A DNA stretch of 64,000 bases, taken from contig NZ_VHIP01000012.1 of assembly GCF_006494365.1 (NCBI RefSeq), positions 91,427 through 155,426 of the forward strand, given 5' to 3'. This document shows positions 18,876-27,744 of the stretch, piece by piece. The position numbers and the translations under genes are program-made. The notes below the pieces were generated by a model, which saw only the letters and a program-made list of their open reading frames with translations, did not search any database and was not told the DNA's origin. Origin of the DNA: Aestuariibacter sp. GS-14. Lineage in GTDB: Bacteria > Pseudomonadota > Gammaproteobacteria > Enterobacterales > Alteromonadaceae. Within the stretch, counting starts at the first letter, position 1. Each line of letters opens with the position of its first letter.

Positions 18876-18913
18876 AAAAGCAGGTGCGAACTCATTAGTC
18901 GCAACCTGCTTTT
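18876..18913 (-). terminator. Rho-independent terminator of the GMC2 operon
   Basis: AAAAGCAGGTGCGA pairs with TCGCAACCTGCTTTT with one bulged base, and the minus strand ends in a T tract. It lies just after the Gfo/Idh/MocA gene and closes the four-gene operon that starts at 24322. Confidence 0.8.
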
Positions 18914-18938
18914 GTAAATGATGATAATGGCGTAGTTA

Positions 18939-20108
18939 TCAAATAATCTGCCAACAGGCTCCTTTTTCGGCACTGCTTACAGCGGCTTCAATAAATCGCA
19001 TTCCTCGCAGTCCATCAGCAATCCCCGGATAACCACCCTGAGGCTGCTCATCCCGCGCGACGCGGCGAATGTCCTCAATAAACAGTTTGTATAACCCCGC
19101 TAAGGATTCGAGAATCCCCTCAGGATGCCCACCAGGTGTTCTGGTTAGGTGCAAAGCCTGCTCAGAAACCAAACTGACGGCAGTTCGCAAGGATTGCCGT
19201 GGTTTGCCCTGTTGCGTAAACCACAAGGTATTAGGCTCTTGCTGATGCCACTCTATGGCCGCTTTGGCACCATAGATACGAATTGCCAACGCATTTTCCT
19301 CACCACACGCTATTTGCGAACACACCAGCGTGCCCTTGCCGCCACCAGATAACCTGATCAGCATATTGGCATCATCGTCGAGTTGGCGTCCTGCACCGAA
19401 TGAGGTTAAATCTGCGCAAATTTGGTCAATCGTTTCACCGGTCATGAACTCCACCATATTGGCAGCATGCGTACCAATATCGCCAACACAACAACTGATC
19501 CCGGATCGCGCTGGATCAGTGCGCCATGACGCCTGTTTATTGGCATCCGGCCCCGATTCCAATGCCGACATGAGCCAGTCCTGATTGTACTCAACCAACA
19601 CTTTGCGAATCGCCCCCAGCTCGCCACTGGCGATTTTTTGCTTCGCCTCGTGCACAGCGGGATAGCCGGTATAGGTATGCGCCAATCCGAAAATTACCGG
19701 ATGCTCTTTAAGCGCTGCTTCAATTGCCTTCGCTTCTGCCAGATTCATTGCCAGTGGCTTTTCGCACATCACATTAATACCCGCATTGATAAAGGCAACG
19801 GCTACCTCTGCGTGTAAATGATTTGGCGTAGCAACAATCACAAAATCAATGCCATCTTCCCGGGCAGCTTCCTGCTTAGCCATTTCGTGAAAGTTGCTGT
19901 AGCTGCGCTGTAAATACCAGGCTTTTGCACTGTCGTGCGCCACGGCTTCTCGCGACGACAACGCGCCGGCAACCAGCACCGCCTGACCGTCGAGTTGTGC
20001 AGCCATACGGTGCACGGCACCAATAAACGCGCCGCTACCACCGCCAACAATTCCCGCCCGTAAAGGGCGTTGTTGCAGACTGTTTTGATAAGTTAATTCC
20101 ATACTCAC
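18939..20108 (-). CDS. Gfo/Idh/MocA-family NAD(P)-dependent oxidoreductase
   Basis: The 389-residue protein has an N-terminal Rossmann fold (GIVGGGSGAFIG, residues 18-29), the family motif CEKPLAMN, and a C-terminal substrate domain with GGHPEG. Family members oxidise or reduce sugar hydroxyls, including C3 of glucosides; a member (DgpA) works with the C-deglycosidase of a puerarin-degrading gut bacterium. Here it may reduce 3-keto-glucose back to glucose or oxidise glycosides in the cytoplasm. It is last in the operon after GMC2, MFS2 and an isomerase-fold gene. Confidence 0.85.
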   Translation of the reverse strand: MSMELTYQNSLQQRPLRAGIVGGGSGAFIGAVHRMAAQLDGQAVLVAGALSSREAVAHDSAKAWYLQRSYSNFHEMAKQEAAREDGIDFVIVATPNHLHAEVAVAFINAGINVMCEKPLAMNLAEAKAIEAALKEHPVIFGLAHTYTGYPAVHEAKQKIASGELGAIRKVLVEYNQDWLMSALESGPDANKQASWRTDPARSGISCCVGDIGTHAANMVEFMTGETIDQICADLTSFGAGRQLDDDANMLIRLSGGGKGTLVCSQIACGEENALAIRIYGAKAAIEWHQQEPNTLWFTQQGKPRQSLRTAVSLVSEQALHLTRTPGGHPEGILESLAGLYKLFIEDIRRVARDEQPQGGYPGIADGLRGMRFIEAAVSSAEKGACWQII

Positions 20109-20126
20109 TCCATAAAGCCCGTTGCG

Positions 20127-21371
20127 TTAAGACCGGTAAGCTTCGCGCCCAGTCCCTTGCACAGGAATGTTTAATCCAGGCAGCATCTCATGCTGTATGC
20201 TGTACATTGCGGCGGCAGCCTCATCGATGGCTCTGCAAAAATCCACCGAGCCTTTTAACAACGGTGCCAGCTTGGTGCGGTCCTGAATACGCGCTGCCGG
20301 ATATTCATGCTCAACAACCAGGTAGGCATTGGCAATATCCAAATCGAGTAATTCCCGAGCTGCCAGCTGATGATCAAGCCAGTCGACCGAGCGATTCTGC
20401 AAATAAGCCAGCGGATCGTGGCGCGCAGTACCGGGCAACTCATGCTCACACAGTACGGTTTGCTTTTTCCAGGCATGAATTAAATCTGCTGGATTGTCTG
20501 ATGGCTCGCCATTCACACAATCGCCACGTTGCATTGTTTGACCGCCGTAGCCCCAGGCAGAGACCCCTTTAGCGTCGATAACCTGCCCTTTTACGTGGAA
20601 GCCGGCAATTAAGAATCCATAGCCTTCATCTTTTAAATACTGGAACATCGACCGGGTATCCTGCCCCATCAGCACAGAATGAGACGGGTCGTAATGGATA
20701 CGGAACTGATCGCCCACACCGTGCTTCTCACAGATACGGTGCAGCGCAATCCAGGTAGCGGGCGTGTAGGCAATATTATTGTGCCACCGATCCGTTGGAT
20801 TCCAGCCTGGCATTGGGCATTGCTCAACCCGGTAAGTCAGCCCTCGGGCTTTAGCTTCTTTGAGTAGCGGAATAAACTGCTCTTCAAACATGATCAAATT
20901 CTGATCCATCGACAACTGGATATTACGACCCACAAAGCCGCACACAGCGTCGGTACCCAGCAAGGTTGCTGCGTCGAATACCTTTAGCATAAACTCGTGT
21001 TTGGCTTTGCGTTCGGCATTGCCGTGCACCAGCATATTGTCGAAGTACGCAAGGTCCGACAGGCCAACACCGGTGTGACGCATAGCGGCTAACACCCGGT
21101 TAGCCCGTTCGGCATTGAATGCGTCCCGCAAGTCCAGGGTATTGGCTACCGGATCAATCAAGGCTTCGGGTGGCACATCTGCAAGGCTGGGATGTATAGC
21201 AGCTGACAATTGAATATTCGGGCAAGCCATTTCGCTGGCAAACGCCAGCCAGTCTTCAATCGCTTTGTCAGGATCCGCATCGCGAATATCGCGCGGGGTT
21301 AATTCCTGCAACGCCGCAGTGAGAATACTCAGCTTCATATGTTTGGGCTGATAACTGATGGGTGTTGTCAT
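20127..21371 (-). CDS. Sugar phosphate isomerase/epimerase-fold protein
   Basis: The ATG at 21371 has AGGAG upstream and yields 414 residues, longer than most of the family. Metal ligands of the TIM barrel can be followed: Glu in YRVEQCP, Asp in IHYDPSH, His in AGFHVKG and Glu in VVEHEYP. It lies between the MFS2 and Gfo/Idh genes. In 3-keto-sugar pathways such barrels isomerise or hydrate keto intermediates, so it may handle the sugar released by deglycosylation. It lacks a partner beta gene and is not close to the C-deglycosidase alpha subunits. Confidence 0.8.
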   Translation of the reverse strand: MTTPISYQPKHMKLSILTAALQELTPRDIRDADPDKAIEDWLAFASEMACPNIQLSAAIHPSLADVPPEALIDPVANTLDLRDAFNAERANRVLAAMRHTGVGLSDLAYFDNMLVHGNAERKAKHEFMLKVFDAATLLGTDAVCGFVGRNIQLSMDQNLIMFEEQFIPLLKEAKARGLTYRVEQCPMPGWNPTDRWHNNIAYTPATWIALHRICEKHGVGDQFRIHYDPSHSVLMGQDTRSMFQYLKDEGYGFLIAGFHVKGQVIDAKGVSAWGYGGQTMQRGDCVNGEPSDNPADLIHAWKKQTVLCEHELPGTARHDPLAYLQNRSVDWLDHQLAARELLDLDIANAYLVVEHEYPAARIQDRTKLAPLLKGSVDFCRAIDEAAAAMYSIQHEMLPGLNIPVQGTGREAYRS

Positions 21372-21394
21372 TATTGTCTCCTGTATCTCATGCA

Positions 21395-22624
21395 TTAAGA
21401 TTGCGCCAACCGATTGGCTCGCAGTAACAGCATTATGGCACACGCTGCTAACAGTGCAGCAATTACAAACGGAATTCCCGGATACACCGGATAGGCATTA
21501 CCTGGCGTGGTAAACAGATGAAACAGCCAGGGTAAAGTTAAAGGCGTAATGATTGCGCCAACACTTCGGGTTGCCGCAAAAGCGCCCTGCAGCGTGCCCT
21601 GACTGGATGGATCGGTATGTGAAGACATGTAGCTCATCAACCCCGCGTTGGTCATAAAGCCCATTGCACTGGGAATGATAAACGGCAGCAACCAGTACTG
21701 ATTACTGATCACAGCAAATGCAACTGAACCTATGAGCAAGCCCACCATGCCAGTAAGACTGGCCGCCAGATCGCCGAATCGCTGCGAAATTCGGCCAACG
21801 GCAATGCCCTGGGCAATGATACTCACTATGCCGTACATCCCCATGGACAAGCCAATTTCTTTCGGCGTCCACTGGAACTGATAAGCAGTAAAGTACGGCC
21901 ACACCGTCGGTACGGTATTCAATGCAATGTGTAAGCAAAGAACGACCACCAATAAGCGGGGAATTTGCTTGTTCACACTTAACTGCATAAACACGCCCCA
22001 CGGACTGGCATTCACCAGCTTAAAAGGTCGGCGCAAGTGTTTTGCAAGGGATTCTCTGAATACGAAGAAACCTAATAAAGCGTTAGACAGTGTAAGCAGT
22101 GCTGCTACAAATATGGGTGTACGCAATCCATACTCCGCCAGCAATCCACTGAGTACCGGACCAAACATAAAGCCCAGTCCGAAAGCCGCGCCCAGAGAAC
22201 CATAACGTTTTGCCCGATTTTCTTTCGGCGTGATATCGGCGATAAAGGCACCGGCCACAGCGGGCGTTGCGCCGAACAAACCCGCCAGAGCCTGAGCTAA
22301 AAACAGCCATTCAATAGAGGGGGCAAAGCCCATAAGAAGATAATTGATACCAAAAGCGGTAAACGACACCAATAATACGGGTCTTCGCCCAAACGCATCA
22401 CTCAACGCCCCCAATAATGGCGTTGCAAAAAACTGAATAGTGGCAAACAAGGCAATTATTGCCCCGCCGTACAGCGCCGCTCCGGAAATATCCACATCAG
22501 CCAATTCCCGGATAAGATCAGGAATAATAGGTGCCAGCAAACCGTGTCCCATTGCATCCAGAAACACCGAGACCAGCACAAACCACATGGCAATTTTGGG
22601 GTTCGACTGGCCACTGTTCCTCAC
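21395..22624 (-). CDS. MFS transporter (DHA1/TetA-like, copy 2)
   Basis: The 409-residue protein has about 12 membrane segments and the MFS signature [14 protein letters not shown] after TM2. The start is GTG with GGAG nine bases upstream. It belongs to the drug:H+ antiporter-like branch rather than the branch of the other two MFS genes in the locus. It could export a toxic aglycone or import a sugar. It lies 24 bases after the GMC2 gene and 23 bases before the isomerase-fold gene. Confidence 0.8.
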   Translation of the reverse strand: MRNSGQSNPKIAMWFVLVSVFLDAMGHGLLAPIIPDLIRELADVDISGAALYGGAIIALFATIQFFATPLLGALSDAFGRRPVLLVSFTAFGINYLLMGFAPSIEWLFLAQALAGLFGATPAVAGAFIADITPKENRAKRYGSLGAAFGLGFMFGPVLSGLLAEYGLRTPIFVAALLTLSNALLGFFVFRESLAKHLRRPFKLVNASPWGVFMQLSVNKQIPRLLVVVLCLHIALNTVPTVWPYFTAYQFQWTPKEIGLSMGMYGIVSIIAQGIAVGRISQRFGDLAASLTGMVGLLIGSVAFAVISNQYWLLPFIIPSAMGFMTNAGLMSYMSSHTDPSSQGTLQGAFAATRSVGAIITPLTLPWLFHLFTTPGNAYPVYPGIPFVIAALLAACAIMLLLRANRLAQS

Positions 22625-22648
22625 ATCTGGTACTCCATTGTAAGCCCC

Positions 22649-24322
22649 TTAAACTGCTTTGGTCAGATTTGCCGAGCCGTTGTATTCACTTGCAATGAAT
22701 TCAGCGGCTCTGGCCGTTAACGCCATAGTGGTAAGCGTTGGACCACCGGCTCCGTTAGACACAAAGCAACTGCTGTCGGTAACAAACAGGTTTGGGATGT
22801 CCCAGCTTTGGTTGTATTTATTTAATACTGACGTACTGGGGTCGTTACCCATTCTGGCACCGCCACACTCGTGAATGGCCGAGCCCAGCGCCAGACTTTT
22901 CTGATAGGACAGTTTAAACATAGTACGCTCGAACCAGCTCGCATTAGGCATCAGGTTGTCGCGGTTATGAATATCCAGAATGCTGGCGGCAATCTCAATG
23001 TTCCACCCCATGGTATTGACCATTTCCAGAATCGCCGCCATTTGCGCTTTGGCCATGCGACGCTCGTTGTCACCCATTCGAATATCAATATTGGCAACCG
23101 GTATACCCCAGGCATCTTTTTTACGGGTATTCAGCGTTATGCGGTTTTCCTTTGCGGCAAGCATTTCCCCCTGAACGGTTAAGCCGAATAACGTAGGAAT
23201 GTGGTTCGGTACAGGAATACGCCCTACCATGCCCTGAATGTTAAAACCGCGAATAAAATCGTACTGGCTGGAGTCGGTCAGGTTTTGGAAGCGCGGAATG
23301 TAGAAACCGCCGTGATTATCACCAGGGTGTTTGCCGTCTACCAGTTCAAAACCGGTTGCACCAGGCACTGAACCAAATACCACGCCATTGGTTTGATCCA
23401 TAAAGTACTGACCCAGTACCCCGGAACTATTGGCAAGTCCCTGAGGGAATGTTGACGTGCCGGAATTCAACAACAAACGCACAGTTTCAATGGTTGATGC
23501 GCACAACATCACCACATTGGCGCGAACCTCATGCTGTTGTTTGGTCTCGCGATCAATAAAGGTAACACCACTGGCATTGCCGGTAGCCGGATCAATATTG
23601 ACTTTGCTCACTACGCTGTTTGGGCGCAGTGTAAGGTTGTCGGTTGCGGCTGCCGCAGCAATAGGTGATGTGGTGTGGGTTTTCCCTTCGGCGTCGGCGC
23701 GAGTTGCATCAGTCGCTACATAGCGCCAGGGCGTAAATTTCCGCTCTGGCCATTTGTCTTGTACCGTATTCTGAAACTTCTGTTCGAAACTACTTAAACC
23801 GGCTTCGTTACTGAATTGTCCATCCGGCAGGTTGGCGATGTTATCTTTTCTGCCGGTGATTTTCAGGAATGACTCCACGCTGTCGTAATAGGGCACCAAA
23901 TCCTGATATTCGATTGGCCAGTCGTCGCCATAGCCATCGTGACTAGCGGCTTTAAAGTCGTAATCTGACATACGAACAGCTACTCTTCCCCACGACTGAA
24001 AACGTCCGCCTACCTGACGACCGCGGATCCACAGAAAAGGATCGGCGGATGTTGTATAGGGGTTTTGCAAGTCGTTGACGAACAATTCTCTCTTATCTGG
24101 AGAAAACCAAGAGCAGCGTGCCTGAGTGTGTTGACCTGTTGCCCCTGCTGCGATTCGGTCCCAGGTATTCACTTGCCGCTTTAAACCCGGACGCTGGAAA
24201 ATCGCTTCGTCTAACGCAGGGCCAGCTTCCAGTAATAACACTTTGAGTCCCTTTTCGGTCAGTTCCTTTGCGGCAATACCGCCCGTCGCGCCCGATCCTA
24301 CAACAATAGCATCATAGTTCAT
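22649..24322 (-). CDS. GMC-family FAD oxidoreductase (divergent copy)
   Basis: The 557-residue protein has the FAD fold (VVGSGATGG, residues 8-16) and the active-site His484 in AIHECGGARMG. The position of the second catalytic residue is changed: where the two paralogues in this window read QNPSLT, this one reads GGPTLT, with Gly527 in place of Asn. It has no adjacent subunit-3 partner and no signal peptide, so it may work in the cytoplasm, as FAD-dependent C3 oxidases of C-glycosides do. It leads the operon with MFS2, an isomerase-fold protein and a Gfo/Idh protein, under a palindromic operator 33 bases upstream. Confidence 0.83.
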   Translation of the reverse strand: MNYDAIVVGSGATGGIAAKELTEKGLKVLLLEAGPALDEAIFQRPGLKRQVNTWDRIAAGATGQHTQARCSWFSPDKRELFVNDLQNPYTTSADPFLWIRGRQVGGRFQSWGRVAVRMSDYDFKAASHDGYGDDWPIEYQDLVPYYDSVESFLKITGRKDNIANLPDGQFSNEAGLSSFEQKFQNTVQDKWPERKFTPWRYVATDATRADAEGKTHTTSPIAAAAATDNLTLRPNSVVSKVNIDPATGNASGVTFIDRETKQQHEVRANVVMLCASTIETVRLLLNSGTSTFPQGLANSSGVLGQYFMDQTNGVVFGSVPGATGFELVDGKHPGDNHGGFYIPRFQNLTDSSQYDFIRGFNIQGMVGRIPVPNHIPTLFGLTVQGEMLAAKENRITLNTRKKDAWGIPVANIDIRMGDNERRMAKAQMAAILEMVNTMGWNIEIAASILDIHNRDNLMPNASWFERTMFKLSYQKSLALGSAIHECGGARMGNDPSTSVLNKYNQSWDIPNLFVTDSSCFVSNGAGGPTLTTMALTARAAEFIASEYNGSANLTKAV

Positions 24323-24354
24323 GTTCTTATTCTCAACTTCGATATCAAATTTTA

Positions 24355-24370
24355 TAGAATTTTAATTCTA
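24355..24370. promoter_or_regulatory. Putative TetR-type operator (GMC2 operon)
   Basis: Perfect inverted repeat TAGAAT-TTTA-ATTCTA, 33 bases upstream of the GMC2 start. The same arms and 4-base spacing occur at 33886, and related versions at 24509 and 42287. It is the likely binding site of the TetR protein encoded at 34275. Confidence 0.65.
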
Positions 24371-24508
24371 ATATTTTTCAGTTGCAAGTGACGAACGCAA
24401 ATATTTTTACACATACTCTTAACAATCATATAGTTACACTTACAAATCAAGTTCATAAGCAACTGTATTTCATAGATAAAACAAATAAAAGAATACAAAA
24501 AACAATAT

Positions 24509-24524
24509 TAGAACTATTGTTTTA
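24509..24524. promoter_or_regulatory. Putative TetR-type operator (C-deglycosidase pair 1)
   Basis: TAGAAC-TATT-GTTTTA, a one-mismatch inverted repeat with the same 6-4-6 layout as the sites at 24355 and 33886, 52 bases before the beta subunit start. Confidence 0.5.
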
Positions 24525-24576
24525 ATATGAAAAAATGTTAAATTTCAGATCACCATATTAGAAAGAGGAATCAATC

Positions 24577-24975
24577 ATGACTCTGGAAGCCAGTGTAATA
24601 AAAGATGATGCGGTGCGAAGTACCCCATCAGGATATGAAGTTGACGTAAGAATTGCTTGGTATCGTTCGCTACCTATTGCTTGTCTGGAAAACCTGTCTG
24701 TTTCTATTAATGAGCAACAGTTTACTGCAGACCAAATTTCAATCCGGGTAAATGACATTCTGATACCCGTAAACAAAGCCGGTGAACTATTAGACGAGTG
24801 GTGGTTTACGCAAGACCCTATCACCGCCATTCTGCCGACATCTTCGCCTTTGAGTAGCGGGGAGACTGCAACGGTAAACGTGTCTTTAGCCACACGTATT
24901 CCCTACATCATTATCGGACCGGACACTGCCTTGGTTCAACGCACCGACGTAAGCAAAGAGGTAACTATTCAATGA
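24577..24975 (+). CDS. C-glycoside deglycosidase beta subunit (DUF6379), copy 1
   Basis: This 132-residue all-beta protein matches the small-subunit family of C-deglycosidases: it starts with a strand-rich segment, has LSVSINEQQF in the middle, and ends with the IPYIIIGPDTALV element near the C-terminus that is shared with the other two copies in this window. AAAGAGGAAT precedes the ATG. It overlaps the alpha gene by ATGA, so the two should be made in equal amounts. Known enzymes of this type are alpha-beta complexes that need 3-keto-C-glycosides made by a separate oxidoreductase (family knowledge). Confidence 0.82.
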   Translation: MTLEASVIKDDAVRSTPSGYEVDVRIAWYRSLPIACLENLSVSINEQQFTADQISIRVNDILIPVNKAGELLDEWWFTQDPITAILPTSSPLSSGETATVNVSLATRIPYIIIGPDTALVQRTDVSKEVTIQ

Positions 24976-25967
24976 GTATCATGTTAGGCACCACGATTTA
25001 TTCTATGACCAACGAATGGCTTGCCGGTCAATTCACACTTCCTCAATTAATCGATGAAGTGGGACGTCGTAAACTGGGCCCGGGTCTTGAGCTGATTGGT
25101 TTTCAGAACTTGCGCGGTTTTCCAAACAAAGTCGACAAACAGGACATAAAGGTCTTTCTCGATGCGGTTGAACGCAATGAGCTCACGCTGACTTCACTGG
25201 CGGGCAATGCCGATATCGCGTTAAATCCAGCGAAGTGGATGGACACCGATCAATCCGTTGAGTACATGCGGCCACAAATCGAAATGGCTGGCGAACTGGG
25301 ATTCCCGGTAATGCGTATTCAAATTGGCTTAACACCAGAAGTACTAACAAAGCTGGAACCGATCGCAGCCAAAGCCAAAGTAAAACTGGGCATGGAAGTA
25401 CATGCACCAGAAGGCCCGAACACCCCTAAGGTACTGGCAACGCGTGAAGTGTATGAAAAAATCGACTCTGAATACCTAGGATTCGTGCCGGACTTTAGTT
25501 CGTGTATGCGCGCCATTCCACCTGGGATGATGGACAAACTTGGACAAGCTGGCCTTTCAGAGGCAGGAAAGCAACTGATTAATCAGTACTGGGAATCAGA
25601 TGGTCATCCCTTCCAGCGCTACATGGCTTTTGCAGAGCAGGCCCGTGCGCAAGGCGAACCTGAACTACCTATTTCACAGGCAAAACTGATCTTTACTATG
25701 TTCGGCAGACAGCAGCCTGAAGAGTGGGCAGATATTCTGGATCGCACAGTACACATTCACGGCAAATTCTATGAAGTGAATGAGGAGTGTACTGATTCTC
25801 CGTCGATTGATTACCACCGTATTCTGCCTGTGTTTGCTAAAGCAGGCCGCACCATTAGTATGTCCAGTGAATGGGAAGGTCATGCTTTCTGGGATGCCGA
25901 TGAAGTATGTGCGTTTGAAATGGTGCACCGTCATCACAGAATGTGCGAACACATTTTAAACAAGTAA
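24972..25967 (+). CDS. C-glycoside deglycosidase alpha subunit (TIM barrel), copy 1
   Basis: The 331-residue sugar phosphate isomerase/epimerase-fold protein has the four metal ligands expected in this subgroup: Glu in GMEVHAP, Asp in VPDFSS, His in HIHGKFYEV and Glu in SSEWEG. The HGKFY motif is shared with copy 2. It forms an operon with the beta subunit. The likely role is metal-dependent elimination of the aglycone from a 3-keto-glycoside, releasing an unsaturated keto-sugar. The gene is followed by a terminator before the DUF1080 gene. Confidence 0.82.
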   Translation: MSIMLGTTIYSMTNEWLAGQFTLPQLIDEVGRRKLGPGLELIGFQNLRGFPNKVDKQDIKVFLDAVERNELTLTSLAGNADIALNPAKWMDTDQSVEYMRPQIEMAGELGFPVMRIQIGLTPEVLTKLEPIAAKAKVKLGMEVHAPEGPNTPKVLATREVYEKIDSEYLGFVPDFSSCMRAIPPGMMDKLGQAGLSEAGKQLINQYWESDGHPFQRYMAFAEQARAQGEPELPISQAKLIFTMFGRQQPEEWADILDRTVHIHGKFYEVNEECTDSPSIDYHRILPVFAKAGRTISMSSEWEGHAFWDADEVCAFEMVHRHHRMCEHILNK

Positions 25968-26014
25968 CGCGTTGTCGAGCCTGCTTCAAACCCAACAGAA
26001 GCATTGCTCAGCTC

Positions 26015-26053
26015 AGGCCTGCCGCACAGTGCCCGTGCGTTGCAGGCCTTTTT
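26015..26053 (+). terminator. Rho-independent terminator after C-deglycosidase pair 1
   Basis: AGGCCTGC pairs with GCAGGCCT, with an inner GCAC/GTGC stem, followed by a T run. The DUF1080 gene 64 bases further on would need read-through or its own promoter. Confidence 0.8.
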
Positions 26054-26116
26054 CAATTTATACGCAACTGAAGTTTACTCACTTCCATTGAAGATGCCGC
26101 GAACAGGGACTTACTG

Positions 26117-26950
26117 GTGATTAACCGCAGACAATTCTTAAAAAGTAGTACCGCATTCAGCCTGATGAGTTTCCTTCCGGCCTTTGCATCAAAAGCCAAT
26201 ACGCTTCCCCGCTATGATGGCGACTGGCAGACACTGTTTAACGGTCAGGATTTAAAGGGTTGGAATATTTTCGATGAGCAGTCTGGCTTAAGTAACACCA
26301 GTAAACTCGTTAATGTTCAAAACGGCATCATTCATATTCTGGCACCGGAGACCTATTCAGACACTACTTCCCCATTTGGCTATATTGCTACGGAAAACGC
26401 CTACAGTAACTATCACTTAAGTCTGGAGTTTAAATTCGTTACCACCCGTTATGACCCGAGACGTCTTGCTAAACGCAATAACGGCGTTTTGTATCATCTC
26501 GATCCGAATGTGAATAAAATTTGGCCAAATGGCGTAGAGTTTCAGTTACAGGAAAGTGACATGGGCGACGCAATTCTTATCAATGCGCAATGCTGGCCGG
26601 GCGCCGATCTGGGCGGTACGCCTGCATGGCCATATCAGGTTCCAATAACGCCAAAACCTGCTGACTCCATTCCTCCTGAACCACGCAGAGATATAGAACG
26701 GCAAAGAGTGATAAAAAACGGTAACTTTGAGCGTGAATTTGAGTGGAACAAAATAGAGGTAATCGCCATCAACGATAAAGTAGCGCATCTGGTTAATGGC
26801 CGGATCATTAACACCTTGTTCGACATTCGAGTTCAGCGCAGTGACAACAGAAATGCGTTTATTCCCTTGACCAGCGGACGTATCGCATTAGAAATTGAAG
26901 CCGCAGAGGCAATGTTCAGAAATATTCGAATCAGACAAATTGCCGTTTAA
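26117..26950 (+). CDS. DUF1080 protein, likely 3-keto-glycoside lyase/hydrolase, Tat-exported
   Basis: The GTG start gives 277 residues with a strong twin-arginine signal (INRRQFLKSS). Then a LamG-like beta-sandwich begins with WQTLFNGQDLKGW, the hallmark of DUF1080, now called 3-keto-disaccharide hydrolase. Members cleave O-glycosides after C3 oxidation (family knowledge). Being periplasmic, it would complement the exported GMC/subunit-3 dehydrogenases: they make the 3-keto-glycoside, this enzyme releases the sugar from O-linked positions, while the DUF6379 enzymes handle C-linked ones. That division is inferred. Confidence 0.85.
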   Translation: MINRRQFLKSSTAFSLMSFLPAFASKANTLPRYDGDWQTLFNGQDLKGWNIFDEQSGLSNTSKLVNVQNGIIHILAPETYSDTTSPFGYIATENAYSNYHLSLEFKFVTTRYDPRRLAKRNNGVLYHLDPNVNKIWPNGVEFQLQESDMGDAILINAQCWPGADLGGTPAWPYQVPITPKPADSIPPEPRRDIERQRVIKNGNFEREFEWNKIEVIAINDKVAHLVNGRIINTLFDIRVQRSDNRNAFIPLTSGRIALEIEAAEAMFRNIRIRQIAV

Positions 26951-26970
26951 TTTAATATTTCTGAAGTCCT

Positions 26971-27000
26971 GAGTCTGAACGTGTTGTGTACTTCAGACTC
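26971..27000. terminator. Hairpin between convergent genes
   Basis: A 9-bp perfect stem (GAGTCTGAA / TTCAGACTC) with a 12-base loop lies between the DUF1080 gene and the convergent pentapeptide gene. There is no clear T tract, so termination may be weak. Confidence 0.55.
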
Positions 27001-27039
27001 TGAATGAACAAATTAAAGTAGTCAGATCACAGAAAGTAG

Positions 27040-27690
27040 CTAATCAGCCTCAACCTCTATCCCCAACTGCGCCAGCAATTCGTGCTGCTGCCATTGCGTG
27101 ATTTTGATACCGGTGACATCCACCCTGCGAATATCCAGGCCCACTAAGTCACAATGACGTAAATCGGCGTTTTGCAGTTGGCACTGATACCAGCTTTCCG
27201 GAGAGAATTCCCCCCGGGATAGATCAGAACCCTGCAAACTGGCACCACTAAGATTTGCCTCGGTCCAGCGGTTCCCGGATAGTTTGCAGTCTTCAAGTCT
27301 GGCGCGCGACAGGTTGACGTAACTCAGATTACAATCCGTAAACACAGCAGAACAGAAGAAGGTTTTGTGATTGATTTGATTGCTAAAACTTGCCTGAGAA
27401 AAATCCGCACCTTTAAGGTCGCACTGGTTAAATACTACGCCTAAGCAATCGGCCCCTTTAAAATTTACCATCGCCATTTTGCAATGCTCGAAGCGCGCGT
27501 CAGCTAATTTACTGAAACTAAAAGAGCAAGCGCCCTCTGCGCCCGGTTCCACAAAACTGCAATGCTCAAAAATCGCATCGGTTAAATTACACCGGTCAAA
27601 CCGGCAACCAAGAAACTGACAGTGTGAATAATACTGTCCTGACAAATCCTGACCGGAAAAGTCAACGTGTTCAAATATTTCATTTTTCAT
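27040..27690 (-). CDS. qnr: Qnr-like pentapeptide repeat protein
   Basis: The ATG at 27690 gives 216 residues, the Qnr length. The whole protein is built of five-residue repeats with central Leu/Phe (ADFSQ, CDLKG, ANLSG). It also has features specific to Qnr rather than general pentapeptide proteins: FCSA after NQINHK, ANLSGASLQGSDLSRG, RRVDVTGIKI, and the WQQHELL C-terminal segment. Qnr proteins shield DNA gyrase and topoisomerase IV from quinolones. It lies 54 bases after the GMC3 gene on the same strand with no terminator seen between them, so it may be transcribed with the glycoside operon. No LexA box or strong ribosome-binding site was seen. An in-frame TTG at 27699 is an alternative start. 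Confidence 0.85.
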   Translation of the reverse strand: MKNEIFEHVDFSGQDLSGQYYSHCQFLGCRFDRCNLTDAIFEHCSFVEPGAEGACSFSFSKLADARFEHCKMAMVNFKGADCLGVVFNQCDLKGADFSQASFSNQINHKTFFCSAVFTDCNLSYVNLSRARLEDCKLSGNRWTEANLSGASLQGSDLSRGEFSPESWYQCQLQNADLRHCDLVGLDIRRVDVTGIKITQWQQHELLAQLGIEVEAD

Positions 27691-27744
27691 TGTGTACAAC
27701 TTGAATAAGTAGCGGTGCTTCGATGAACACCTCTATTACAAACA

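Noticed and set aside
27040-27690. Recently acquired plasmid-type resistance gene
   Set aside because: There is no insertion sequence, integron or recombination remnant around it; it sits closely behind a catabolic operon, as a resident chromosomal gene would.
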